A stretch of DNA of 64,000 nucleotides from Streptomyces sp. 3214.6 (GTDB lineage Bacteria; Actinomycetota; Actinomycetes; Streptomycetales; Streptomycetaceae), in the NCBI RefSeq assembly GCF_900129855.1, contig NZ_LT670819.1, positions 6,076,001 to 6,140,000 on the forward strand, read 5' to 3'. Below the pieces are notes generated by a model. The model searched no databases. It saw only the letters and a program-made list of their open reading frames with translations, and was not told the origin of the DNA. A program made the position numbers and the translations under genes. Positions 24,630 to 32,439 of this stretch are shown piece after piece; position 1 is the first letter of the stretch; each line of letters starts with the position of its first letter.

Positions 24630-25799
24630 CTAACTCCGCCCGGCCCGGCGGCGGTCGCCGGGGACCTGGCCGCGCTTGTCGACGACGGCGCGGTCCAGCA
24701 CCGCGCTGGTGAACAGGACCGTCCCCGCCTCGGCCCGCTCGGTGTCCCGGCTGAAGACGGTGCGTTCGCCGAGGTAGTCGAGGGTCGCGCGATCGAAGAT
24801 CCACTCCGTGCGGGTCCCGTCCGCCGTGTCCTCACGGGCGATCGCGATCCCGTGCCGTCCCGCCGCGTCGACGGCGTCGGGCAGCTCGGTCACGCCGGGA
24901 ATGCGGGCGGTGGCCCGGTAGAAGGCGGCGGCGTTGGCGGAGGGCATGATCTGCTCCCTGAGAAGGTCGCCGATCTGGTTGAAGACGGCCTGACCCCGGT
25001 CCTTACGGGTCTCGTCCCGCGGCGTCTCCTTGTAGAGCAGCTTCAGCAGCGCGCCGGGATCGGTGGGCAGGGAGGCGAGCCAGGCGTAGGTGGGCCGTTC
25101 GATCCCGGCGGGGTAGCCGGCGTCCTTCGGATCGGTGCCGTCCGGCACGCCCACCTCGATCGGCCAGTCCTGCCCGTCCTCGCGGATCAGCCCGACGTCG
25201 ATCGTGGACCCCGCCCGCTGCGAGAACCACACCTGCCGCTCGTGCAGCTTCCCCAGCTTGACGGGTCCCTCGAAGACGCCTTCGTTCCCGGCCGTCCTGC
25301 TCCGCACGTACACGAACTGGTCCTCGCCCACCGCTTCGACGTCGGTCCGCATGGCGACGGCAGCGATACGGTCGAGGGTCACGCCGGCGCTGTGACCACC
25401 GCCGCTGTCCGCGCCGCCCGTTCGGCCGGCGCCGGGCCGAGCCGCCGTGCCACCACCCCCCTCGTGCTGCCCCGCGCCGATCCCGACGGTGAGCCCGGCC
25501 GCCAGTGCCACGGCGACGGCCCCGGCGACGAGCGCGGGCCGCGACCACCGTCGGGGCCGCGGCAGAGAGCGCACGCCGTCCGTCGCGTCCCGACGGCCGC
25601 GGTCACGGTCACGTTCGCGCGCGAGGTCACGGTCATGGTCATGGTCATGGTGGTGGTCGTGGTCGTGGTCGATGACCTGCATCAGAACGTCCTTGTGGTG
25701 GGAGTGACGCCCGGACGGCAGCCCCCGCTCGACGGGACCGGTCGGCAACAGCCGCGCCAGTTCCCCGAGTTCGTCGAGTTCCTCCGGAGTGGAGTTCAT
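24630..25799 (-). CDS. CU044_5270-family membrane protein, probable anti-sigma partner, with His/Asp-rich segment
   Basis: 389 residues. A short cytoplasmic N terminus (MNSTPEELDELGELARLLP) is followed by an unusual run at residues 44-58 (DHDHDHHHDHDHDRD), an Arg-rich stretch, one membrane segment (ALVAGAVAVALAAGLTVGIGAG, about 89-110) and a large extracytoplasmic domain of the CU044_5270 type (SRTAGNEGVFEG, LREQIMPSANAAAFYRATARIPGV, RTEWIFDRATLDYLGERTV). The start overlaps the sigma factor stop (ATGA), so the two are translationally coupled. Family knowledge: such proteins are regularly encoded right after ECF sigma factors. The His/Asp run could bind divalent metal; that is inference. Confidence 0.83.
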   Translation of the reverse strand: MNSTPEELDELGELARLLPTGPVERGLPSGRHSHHKDVLMQVIDHDHDHHHDHDHDRDLARERDRDRGRRDATDGVRSLPRPRRWSRPALVAGAVAVALAAGLTVGIGAGQHEGGGGTAARPGAGRTGGADSGGGHSAGVTLDRIAAVAMRTDVEAVGEDQFVYVRSRTAGNEGVFEGPVKLGKLHERQVWFSQRAGSTIDVGLIREDGQDWPIEVGVPDGTDPKDAGYPAGIERPTYAWLASLPTDPGALLKLLYKETPRDETRKDRGQAVFNQIGDLLREQIMPSANAAAFYRATARIPGVTELPDAVDAAGRHGIAIAREDTADGTRTEWIFDRATLDYLGERTVFSRDTERAEAGTVLFTSAVLDRAVVDKRGQVPGDRRRAGRS

Positions 25800-26464
25800 C
25801 GGGCTTCCTCCTGAATGGGCAGGACCGCGAACGCGGTCTCACTCCCTACCTCTCCGCGACGGGTACGGGGTTCCGTACCCCGCCCCGAACGCGCCTCCCG
25901 CTCGACGATCTCCCGAAGCCGGGCCCGCGCCCGCGACAGCCGCGACCGGACGGTCCCCACGGGCACCCCGAGAGCCTCGGCGGCCTGCGCGTAGTCGAGC
26001 CCGCCCCACACGCACAGGGCGATGACCTCCCGCTCGTGCCGCCTGAGCCGCCCCAGCACCCGCCGCACTTCGGCGAGCCGACGGGCGTCGTCGACCCGTC
26101 CGACGACGTCCTCGGCGAAGTCGTCGACAGCCTCACCTGCTCCGGCCGCGGCCTCGGACCGCCGCGCGAGAAAGGCGAGCCGCCGTCGAAGACTCCGGTC
26201 GGCGTTGCGTGCCTTGTTGGTGGCGATCCCGAACAACCAGGGCCGCAACGAACCCCCTTCGGCCTCCACGTCCCCGCGCCCCCGCCAAGCGGCGAGAAAC
26301 GTCTCCGACATGACCTCCTCGGCGACCGACCAGTCACCGGTCAGCCGCAGGGCATGGTGGTAGACGGCCGTGGCATACAGCTCGTACAGCTCGGAGAACG
26401 CCTCACGCTCCCCGCCCCGCACGCGCCCGCGCAAACGCCCGTCGTCGTCATCGTTGGACCTCAC
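25796..26464 (-). CDS. ECF-type RNA polymerase sigma factor
   Basis: 222 residues. Sigma region 2 is FSELYELYATAVYHHALRLTGDWSVAEEVMSETFLAAWR, with WLFGIATNKARNADRSLRRR after it. Region 4 is RVLGRLRRHEREVIALCVWGGLDYAQAAEALGVPVGTVRSRLSRARARLRE, a clear -35-binding helix-turn-helix. GTG at 26464 is chosen because GAGAGG precedes it by about 6 bp and the sigma fold begins soon after; the longer in-frame extension looks non-coding. It overlaps the CU044_5270-family gene by 4 bp. Confidence 0.92.
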   Translation of the reverse strand: MRSNDDDDGRLRGRVRGGEREAFSELYELYATAVYHHALRLTGDWSVAEEVMSETFLAAWRGRGDVEAEGGSLRPWLFGIATNKARNADRSLRRRLAFLARRSEAAAGAGEAVDDFAEDVVGRVDDARRLAEVRRVLGRLRRHEREVIALCVWGGLDYAQAAEALGVPVGTVRSRLSRARARLREIVEREARSGRGTEPRTRRGEVGSETAFAVLPIQEEAR

Positions 26465-26770
26465 ACATCTACCTCTCCGGGCCGGGGAGGCAGTTCCCGT
26501 GGCGTCGATCACACCCGACGCCTCCCGCGCCCGGCACAGCGCGGGCAGGCGCGCCGCCGCGCGGACCGAACGTACACCCGGCGACAGCGTCGGCAGACAT
26601 GACGGAACCATCCACTCCACGACGTCGACCGATCACCTTCCGGCGAGTTGTGATCATCTGCGGAGATGACTGCGTGTCGCGTGCGCGGCGCTGGTGATCT
26701 GGTGACGTGACCCGGGATGGCGCGCGCATTCCCGTGTCACCCGTCACTCTCCACTCACCGGAGGAAATAC
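26465..26770. promoter_or_regulatory. Divergent intergenic region (sigma factor / secreted protein)
   Basis: 306 bp without a supported gene. It should contain promoters for the sigma operon (minus) and the secreted protein (plus). No certain boxes were recognised; the only open frames across it are extensions of the flanking genes. Confidence 0.5.
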
Positions 26771-27121
26771 ATGAGCGCTGCTGTCCGACGGACCGTCTAC
26801 GCCCTGGCCGCGGTCACCTCGGTCCTGCTCTCCCTGGTCGCGTTCGACTCGTTCTCCTCGTCCTCGGCGGACGCCGCGGTCGCCACGCCCGTCGTCAAGT
26901 CGAAGTACTTCACCGGCGGCGAAACCACGATCTCCTGCCCGTCCGGCTGGACGGCGACGGGCGGCGGCGTCGGAGCCGACATCGTCGCCGGCATGTACGT
27001 CGCTCGTACGGAGCCCACGCGCAACTCCTCCGGCAAGCCCGTCGGCTGGAAGGGCAACGTGCAGCAGAGGTCGAACGGCAGGGCGGGCAGCGGCACGATC
27101 TACGTCGTCTGCGCCCCCTGA
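26771..27121 (+). CDS. Small secreted hypothetical protein
   Basis: 116 residues with a Sec-type signal (VRRTVYALAAVTSVLLSLVAF..ADAA). The mature part is about 80 residues with one pair of cysteines (TISCPSGW and YVVCAP) likely forming a disulfide, and a Gly-rich middle (TATGGGVGADI). GGAGGAA lies 6 bp before the ATG. A hairpin follows the stop. I do not recognise the family. Confidence 0.78.
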   Translation: MSAAVRRTVYALAAVTSVLLSLVAFDSFSSSSADAAVATPVVKSKYFTGGETTISCPSGWTATGGGVGADIVAGMYVARTEPTRNSSGKPVGWKGNVQQRSNGRAGSGTIYVVCAP

Positions 27122-27142
27122 CACCACCGGTAGCCACCGCAC

Positions 27143-27179
27143 GGCGAAGGCCGCGGCCCGACGGGGCCCGGCCTTCGCC
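27143..27179. terminator. Hairpin terminator
   Basis: GGCGAAGGCCG (27143-27153) pairs with CGGCCTTCGCC (27169-27179). It lies between the secreted protein gene and the convergent SDR gene. Confidence 0.7.
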
Positions 27180-27217
27180 CACCGGGCCGGGCCGGGCCGC
27201 ACCGGGCCGTACCGGTC

Positions 27218-27943
27218 CTACCAGGGAAGCGGCCCCGCCGCGTCGAAGTACCCGCCGGTCGGACCATCGGAGCCCACCTGCGCCATCCGGACGATGATCT
27301 CCGCGCCCTCCTCGACGCTCTGGACGCCGGTGTTCCCGTTGAGGTCGGTCTTCGTGAACCCGGGCTCCACCACGTTGATCCGCATCGCCGGGAACGCCTT
27401 CGCGAACTGCACGGTGATCATGTTGACCGTCGCCTTCGAGGCCGGGTAGGCGACGCCCGGATAGCCGTACGCCGGCGTACTCGCGTCCGCGACCCGCGTC
27501 AGGGAGCCCAGACCGCTGCCGACGTTGACGACCACCGGCGCGGGCGAGCGCAGCAGCAGCGGCAGGAAGGCGTGCGTGACGCGCACCATGCCGAAGACGT
27601 TCGTCTCGAACACCTCCCGCATGTGCTCGGCGGTCACTTCCGCCGCACCGATCACGCTGTTGCCGACGCCCCGGCTCTCGATGCCCGCGTTGTTGATCAG
27701 CACGTCCAGTCCGCCGTCCGCCTCGATCGTCTTGGCCGCGGCCTCGACGGAGACGTCGTCGGTGACGTCCAGCCGCACCCATCGCGCCCCCAGCCGCTCG
27801 GCGGCCCGCCGCCCACGCTCGGCGACACGGCTGCCGACGTAGACGATGTGTCCCGCGGCGACGAGCCGCCGAGCGGTCTCGAACCCGAGCCCCTTGTTGG
27901 CCCCGGTGATCAGTGTCGTTGTGGTGGTGGTCGTCGTAGTCAT
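27218..27943 (-). CDS. Short-chain dehydrogenase/reductase
   Basis: 241-residue NAD(P)-dependent oxidoreductase. After a run of eight Thr (MTTTTTTTT) comes LITGANKGLGFETARRL, the glycine-rich cofactor site. NNAGIES is the NNAG motif, and the catalytic Ser and Tyr-Lys lie in VNVGSGLGSL and YPASKATVNM. Arg in VYVGSRVAERGRRAAERL suggests NADPH preference. The ATG at 27943 fits the Rossmann start. It is divergent from an XRE regulator 102 bp away, the standard arrangement for a small regulated reductase. The substrate is unknown. Confidence 0.92.
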   Translation of the reverse strand: MTTTTTTTTTLITGANKGLGFETARRLVAAGHIVYVGSRVAERGRRAAERLGARWVRLDVTDDVSVEAAAKTIEADGGLDVLINNAGIESRGVGNSVIGAAEVTAEHMREVFETNVFGMVRVTHAFLPLLLRSPAPVVVNVGSGLGSLTRVADASTPAYGYPGVAYPASKATVNMITVQFAKAFPAMRINVVEPGFTKTDLNGNTGVQSVEEGAEIIVRMAQVGSDGPTGGYFDAAGPLPW

Positions 27944-28045
27944 GACCCCAGGCTGCGTCGGAGGGCGGGGCATCAGCCAGGAGCCCCGTCTTCCTGGGAC
28001 TGCCGGTACCAGGACGACCCCGGCCGGGCGGTGCACAGTGGTGAC

Positions 28046-28891
28046 ATGGCGACCACGGACTTCGGGCGGACGATACGACGATGGCGGGACCGCGTCTCCC
28101 CGGCCGCGGCGGGACTGCCCTCGGGCGGCCACCGGCGCGCCCCCGGCCTGCGCCGCGAGGAACTGGCGATGCTGGCGGGCATCTCGGTCGACTACGTGAC
28201 CCGCCTGGAACAGGGCCGGGCCGCGAACCCCTCGGAGCAGGTCGTCGAAGCCCTCGGACGGGCGCTGCGGGTGTCCCCGACCGAACGCGAACACCTCTTC
28301 CACGCCGCTGGGCTCGTACCGCCGGGCCGGGGCACGGTTCCGGCGTACATCGCACCGAGCGTGCACCGCATGCTCGACCGCCTGACCGGAACCCCGGTGG
28401 CGGTCTCCGACGCGGCCTGGACGCTCCTCCTCGCCAACCCCCTCTACACGGCCCTCATGGGCGAACGCCACGGCCGCGAACGCAACGGCGCCTGGCGCGC
28501 CTTCCTGGGCTCGGGCGACCGCATCCGCCACACCCCACAGGCCCGCGAGGCAATGGAGTCCGCGGTGGTCGCCGACCTGCGCACAGCACAGACCCGCTAC
28601 CCGGCGGACCAGCGCCTGCGCACCCTGATCGCGGACCTACGAGCAAACAGCCCCCGCTTCGCCGACCTGTGGACCTCGGGTGCCGTAGGCCACCACCAGG
28701 CCTCCCGCAAAACCATCGACCACCCCCAGGTGGGCCCGCTCACCCTGGACTGCGACGTCCTCTCCGTCGCCGGCAGCGACCTCCGCATCATGATCTACAC
28801 AGCCGAACCGGCCACGGAGGACGCGCAACGCCTCGAACTCCTCGCGGTACTGGGACCCCAGCCGCTCGCTGAGGAACGGCGACCACTATGA
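28046..28891 (+). CDS. XRE-family regulator with MmyB-like ligand domain
   Basis: 281 residues. The N-terminal helix-turn-helix is LRREELAMLAGISVDYVTRLEQGRAANPSEQVVEALGRALRV. The rest (LFHAAGLVPP, VPAYIAPSVHRMLDRLTGTPVAVSDAAWTLLLANPLYTALMG, LRANSPRFADLW, KTIDHPQVGPLTLDCDVLSV) is the MmyB-like PAS-type domain of Streptomyces regulators. The ATG at 28046 begins the conserved region. It probably represses the divergent SDR gene. An imperfect inverted pair TCCTGG/CCAGGA lies between the two genes and could be its operator. Confidence 0.9.
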   Translation: MATTDFGRTIRRWRDRVSPAAAGLPSGGHRRAPGLRREELAMLAGISVDYVTRLEQGRAANPSEQVVEALGRALRVSPTEREHLFHAAGLVPPGRGTVPAYIAPSVHRMLDRLTGTPVAVSDAAWTLLLANPLYTALMGERHGRERNGAWRAFLGSGDRIRHTPQAREAMESAVVADLRTAQTRYPADQRLRTLIADLRANSPRFADLWTSGAVGHHQASRKTIDHPQVGPLTLDCDVLSVAGSDLRIMIYTAEPATEDAQRLELLAVLGPQPLAEERRPL

Positions 28892-29001
28892 ACACCCGTA
28901 CCGGAACGTGTTTCGGTAGTCCTGCAAGGGCTCGGACTCGTGCCGCTTCTCAGCGGCCTGCGTCAGCAGCACGTCGTGCGGACCCACTGACAGGTACAGA
29001 G

Positions 29002-29289
29002 CTACTCGGCGGGAGCTCCGTCGTCTGGGGTCACTGCGACGATCGCGACCGTCGGAGGTGGTGGAGACGGGGTGTAGACATACGCCACGGCCAACCCTGG
29101 CAGATCGCCTCGGGGCTCGATCCGTGTCTTGCGGACCTCCGTGCCGTCTGTCCGGGAAGGCCCGAGCATCACGCCGAGCCGCGGCATCAGCTCCAGTTCC
29201 TGCCGCAGTACTTCGAGGGCGTGCTCGGCTCCGAGGGCTTTCGCTCGCTCGGCTGCCCTGACCGTCACGGCCGCGACGACGCCGCTCAC
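29002..29289 (-). CDS. Putative toxin-like partner of a small gene pair
   Basis: 95 residues. ERAKALGAEHALEVLRQELELMPRLGVMLGPSRTDGTEVRKTRIEP..LAVAYVYTPSPPPPTVAIVAVTPDD has the helix-then-strands order and size of RelE/ParE-fold proteins, but no catalytic motif that I can name with certainty. Its start overlaps the stop of the preceding gene (ATGA), so the two are co-translated. The pair organisation is like a type II toxin-antitoxin system. This role is inference from size, order and overlap. Confidence 0.6.
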   Translation of the reverse strand: MSGVVAAVTVRAAERAKALGAEHALEVLRQELELMPRLGVMLGPSRTDGTEVRKTRIEPRGDLPGLAVAYVYTPSPPPPTVAIVAVTPDDGAPAE

Positions 29290-29582
29290 TGGTCCTGGTC
29301 CTCCCGCTTCAGGCGGGCCGCGAGGTCGATGCCCTCCTGCACTGCGATGTCGAATTCAGGGTCCTGATAGAGGCGGATTCTGCCCCGGTAGTCGACGATC
29401 ACCGCAGCGACCGCGTTCAGGTCCGTCTCCGTCGCCGTTTCCAGTGCGTGCTGTAGATCCGCCTCGAAGGACTCCCGGTCCCCGGGGAAGCCGTGCCCGG
29501 ACCGCAGAGCGGCTCGAATGTCGCCGATGGTCCTCAAGGTCAACGGCGCAGGAACGGGCGTCTCCTCGTGGTGTGCGCTCAC
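29286..29582 (-). CDS. DUF6247-like protein, putative antitoxin
   Basis: 98 residues. LRTIGDIRAALRSGHGFPGDRESFEADLQHALETATETDLNAVAAVIVDYRGRIRLYQDPEFDIAVQEG follows the pattern of Streptomyces DUF6247 proteins (IRAAL..., EF...L..A, L..V...., then a W/Y..I motif), which are usually encoded directly before a small toxin-like gene, as here. GTG start at 29582 with AAGGAG upstream. The antitoxin role is inferred. Confidence 0.62.
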   Translation of the reverse strand: MSAHHEETPVPAPLTLRTIGDIRAALRSGHGFPGDRESFEADLQHALETATETDLNAVAAVIVDYRGRIRLYQDPEFDIAVQEGIDLAARLKREDQDQ

Positions 29583-29619
29583 GATCTGCTCCTTGATCCT
29601 CTGTCCTGGGGGCAGTGTT

Positions 29620-29899
29620 CTACAGATCCGGCAGCCAGGATGCATCCTCTCTGGGCGGGGCCTGATGTCCCTTCGCCAAGGCCGCCGCCACGAAGGAGCA
29701 CCACGCTCTGGTGCCCACGGTGACCACCGGCCCTTCCGACAACTTGGAATCACGCATGAGTGTGCCATGCTCCATGAGCCCGCACTCGACGCATTTCCCT
29801 CCCGCCCCGCTGCTGTACGACGTCGCAGAATGAGGGTGTAGCCGGGGGCTGTGAGTTCTCGAGGTCGCCTGTACAGATTTCATGCTCAGCTGCACTCAT
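29620..29899 (-). pseudogene. DUF397 gene with a +1 frameshift
   Basis: From the ATG at 29899 the frame reads MSAAEHEICTGDLENSQPPATPSF and then leaves the family. Removing one base near 29825 (TGCGACG to TGGACG on the minus strand) gives ...SFWTSYSSGAGGKCVECGLMEHGTLMRDSKLSEGPVVTVGTRAWCSFVAAAL, a textbook DUF397 protein with the W(T/V)(S)SYSSGAGG, CVE and V.RDSK motifs. The intact DUF397 gene at 33493-33705 shows the same motif order. DUF397 proteins normally sit behind an XRE regulator; none is attached here, so this is probably a leftover. A sequencing error at this base is the alternative. Confidence 0.72.
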
Positions 29900-29934
29900 G
29901 TCCGGGCGCGGCGGGACGTGCGCCGAGGAACGAG

Positions 29935-30393
29935 TCATGCGCCGTCGTTGCCGTCGCGCAGGGACTGAATCATGCTCTGCAGGATCCGGAACGCGCCCGA
30001 CTGCTCGGTCTCGGTCAGGCCGGCCAGCATTCTGACCTCGACGGACCGGACCGCTACGGTCGCCTTCTCCAGGCTCCGTCGGCCGCGAGGCGTGAGCCGC
30101 GCGGGAAGAACCTTCCCGACGGGCGCCTCCGCAGGCCTGGTCACGTAGCCCTCTCGCTCCAGGGTCTGGAGCAGCACGTTCATCGACTGCCGTGTCACGA
30201 ACGCGCCACGCGCGAGCTCGGAGTTCGACAACCCCGGCCGTTGCGCCAGCAGCTCGAGGCAGGAGTAGTGCGTCACGCTCATCCCGAGTGGCCGCAGCAC
30301 CTCCTCCATGGCTGCGCGCAGGGCGCTCGAAGCCTCTTTCAGCAGGTAGCCCAGTGATTTGTCCAGGTCGACGCCGTCACCGCTTTGACTCAT
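29935..30393 (-). CDS. MarR-family transcriptional regulator
   Basis: 152 residues with a winged helix-turn-helix: MSVTHYSCLELLAQRPGLSNSELARGAFVTRQSMNVLLQTLEREGYVTRPAEAPVGKVLPARLTPRGRRSLEKA. The helices before and after it provide the dimer. It is divergent from a VOC-family gene. Two TGTCAG-N4-CTGACA palindromes, one starting at the second base upstream of its own start codon, lie between the genes and are the probable operators, so autoregulation and control of the VOC gene are likely. Confidence 0.92.
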   Translation of the reverse strand: MSQSGDGVDLDKSLGYLLKEASSALRAAMEEVLRPLGMSVTHYSCLELLAQRPGLSNSELARGAFVTRQSMNVLLQTLEREGYVTRPAEAPVGKVLPARLTPRGRRSLEKATVAVRSVEVRMLAGLTETEQSGAFRILQSMIQSLRDGNDGA

Positions 30394-30436
30394 GTCAGTA
30401 TTCTGACATACGTTGGCCTGTGTCAGGAATCTGACA
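30393..30436. promoter_or_regulatory. Two identical-arm MarR operators
   Basis: TGTCAG-TATT-CTGACA at 30393-30408 and TGTCAG-GAAT-CTGACA at 30421-30436. Centres are 28 bp apart, in the gap between divergent marR-type and VOC genes. Confidence 0.8.
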
Positions 30437-30456
30437 CGAAGAGAAGGAGTATCACC

Positions 30457-30825
30457 ATGCCCGCCACCGGCCCCGACTTCATCTCGCTCCAAGCGCGCGA
30501 CCTCGACGCGTCGCAGGCGTTCTACGAGCAGTACCTCGGCCTCGTCCGCTCGCCGGCCGGGCCTCCGCACGCCGTCGTCTTCGAGACCAAGCCGATCGCG
30601 TTCGCACTCCGCGACGTCATTCCCGGCACCGACCTCGCATCCGTCGCCCAGCCCGGCATCGGCGCCGCGATCTGGCTCCACGCCACCGACGTCCAGGCCA
30701 TCCACGACGCTCTCGTCGCCGACGGTCACACCATCGTCTCCGCACCGATCGACGGCCCCTTCGGCCGGACATTCACCTTCGCCGACCCCGACGGCTACCA
30801 GGTCACGCTCCACGACCGCGCCTGA
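30457..30825 (+). CDS. VOC-superfamily (glyoxalase/bleomycin-resistance fold) protein
   Basis: 122 residues with the paired beta-alpha-beta-beta-beta modules of the VOC fold: DFISLQARDLDASQAFYEQYLGLVRSPAGPPHAVVFETKPIAFALRDVI, then GAAIWLHATDVQAIHDALVADGHTIVSAPIDGPFGRTFTFADPDGYQVTLHD. The C-terminal FADPDGYQVTLH is the typical last metal-ligand strand. The ATG at 30457 follows AGAAGGAG. It could be a lyase, dioxygenase-like enzyme or a drug-binding protein. The divergent MarR gene suggests it responds to a small lipophilic molecule. Confidence 0.88.
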   Translation: MPATGPDFISLQARDLDASQAFYEQYLGLVRSPAGPPHAVVFETKPIAFALRDVIPGTDLASVAQPGIGAAIWLHATDVQAIHDALVADGHTIVSAPIDGPFGRTFTFADPDGYQVTLHDRA

Positions 30826-30906
30826 TCAGCGAAACGCCACCGCCGGGTCACCGTTCCCCCTGGGGGAAAGCGTAGCTACCGGGAAAGTCGCAGACGCCGA
30901 CGAGCA

Positions 30907-32199
30907 CTATGCCTCCGGTGTTCCGTCCGCCGAGATACGGCGGAAGCCGAGGTACGGGACGAGTGATTCCGGCAGGACGATCGAGCCGTCCTCTTGCTGG
31001 CCCTGTTCGAGCAGTGCGGCCAAGGTGCGGCCGACCGGGAGACCCGAGCCGTTGAGTGTGGCGACCAGCTTCGGCTTTCCGTCTGCACCACGGGTGCGGA
31101 TGTTCGCGCGCCGCCCTTGGAAGGTGCCGAAGTTCGAGACCGACGAAATCTCGCGGTAGGTGCTCTGGCTGGGGAACCAGACCTCCAGGTCGTAGGTGAG
31201 CTGGGCGGAGAAGCCCGTGTCACCTGCGGCGAGGGTGACCACGCGGTAGGCCAGGCCCAGCTCCTTCAGACAGGCTTCGGCGTGGCCGAGCATCTTCTCC
31301 AACTCGGCGTCCGCCTCCTCGGGATCACAGATCCGCACCATCTCCACCTTGGTGAACTGGTGTTGACGAATCAGACCCCGGGTGTCGCGGCCGTACGAGC
31401 CGGCCTCCGAGCGGAAGCACGGAGTCTGTGCGGTGATCGCGATCGGCAGCTCGGAGGGCGGAATGATCTCGTCGGCGTAGAGGTTGGTCAGCGGGACCTC
31501 GGCCGTGGGGATCAGGAACAGTTCACGGTCGGTGACGCCGGTCTTGAACAGGTCTTCCTCGAACTTCGGCAGCTGGCCCGTGCCCGTCATCGTCTTGCGC
31601 GTGACCAGGAACGGCACCGAGTGCTCGACGTAGTCGTGCCGACGGGTGTGGAGGTCGAGGAAGAGCGTGGTGAGCGCCCGCTCAAGGGCGGCTCCGGCTC
31701 CTCGTGAGACGGCGAAGCGGGGGCCCGACAGCTTTGTGGCCCGAGCGAAGTCGAGGATTCCGGTGGCCTCGCCGAGATCGACATGGTCCTTCGGGGCGAA
31801 CGAGAACGACGGCGGGGCACCGACCCGGCGGACCTCGACCGCGAACTCCTCGGAGTCACCATCGGGCGCCCTGTCGTCGGGGAGGTTCGGGATGGTGAGA
31901 AGCAGCGTGCGGAGCGCCTCCTGCACCCGTTCCTGATCGGCCTCGATCTCGCGGACCTGATCCTTGATCTCGCGGGCGCGTTCCTTCAGCTTGGAGATGT
32001 CCCCGCCCAGCTTCGCAGCCTGCTGAACCTCGCCGGCCACGCGCTTGGACTCTGCCCTCAACTCGTCGGCCGAGCGGATGTTCCGGATTCGCTGCGCCTG
32101 AAGACTCTCCAGCGCGGACAGGTCCAGCGAGTATCCGCGTCGAGCGAGCCGACGAACCGCTTCGGCACCCATGTCGAGAAGGGCGCGGGCATCATGCAT
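30907..32199 (-). CDS. serS: Seryl-tRNA synthetase, probably an additional copy
   Basis: 430 residues, normal for a bacterial class II SerRS. The N-terminal coiled-coil arm (ADELRAESKRVAGEVQQAAKLGGDISKLKERAREIKDQVREIEADQERVQEAL) binds the long variable arm of tRNA-Ser. In the catalytic core LIPTAEVPLTNLYADEI, motif 2 (TPCFRSEAGSYGRDTRGLIRQHQFTKVEMV) and motif 3 (NGSGLPVGRTLAALLE) are intact. The ATG at 32199 fits the family start. It sits among accessory and broken genes, not with core translation genes; Streptomyces keep a housekeeping serS elsewhere, so this is probably a second copy. Known second copies serve in self-resistance (Alb10 with albomycin) or in seryl transfer for a natural product (VlmL with valanimycin). 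No such pathway is visible in this window. Confidence 0.9.
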   Translation of the reverse strand: MHDARALLDMGAEAVRRLARRGYSLDLSALESLQAQRIRNIRSADELRAESKRVAGEVQQAAKLGGDISKLKERAREIKDQVREIEADQERVQEALRTLLLTIPNLPDDRAPDGDSEEFAVEVRRVGAPPSFSFAPKDHVDLGEATGILDFARATKLSGPRFAVSRGAGAALERALTTLFLDLHTRRHDYVEHSVPFLVTRKTMTGTGQLPKFEEDLFKTGVTDRELFLIPTAEVPLTNLYADEIIPPSELPIAITAQTPCFRSEAGSYGRDTRGLIRQHQFTKVEMVRICDPEEADAELEKMLGHAEACLKELGLAYRVVTLAAGDTGFSAQLTYDLEVWFPSQSTYREISSVSNFGTFQGRRANIRTRGADGKPKLVATLNGSGLPVGRTLAALLEQGQQEDGSIVLPESLVPYLGFRRISADGTPEA

Positions 32200-32439
32200 G
32201 AGGGGCTTCTTCTTTCTCCGACGAGTGGCCGATCGCGTCGAAGGTAGCAACTGCGGCACCTGCCCCGATCCCCAATTTCGCGGGGCTGCCGTGCGCTTCG
32301 GAATCCTTTCGCCCCGGCACTGCCGTGCCCCCGGCACCCGCCGGATGCCGTTGTTGATCTACGAGTTGAGCCCGTCGACGAGGTACTTGACTGCGTCGAG
32401 CGGTCTCCGGGCGCTGTACGAGAGCTGGGGGCCAGCGCC

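Noticed and set aside
32200..32358. T-box riboswitch upstream of the second serS
   Set aside because: I looked for the conserved AGGGTGGNACCGCG-type antiterminator on the minus strand and did not find it.
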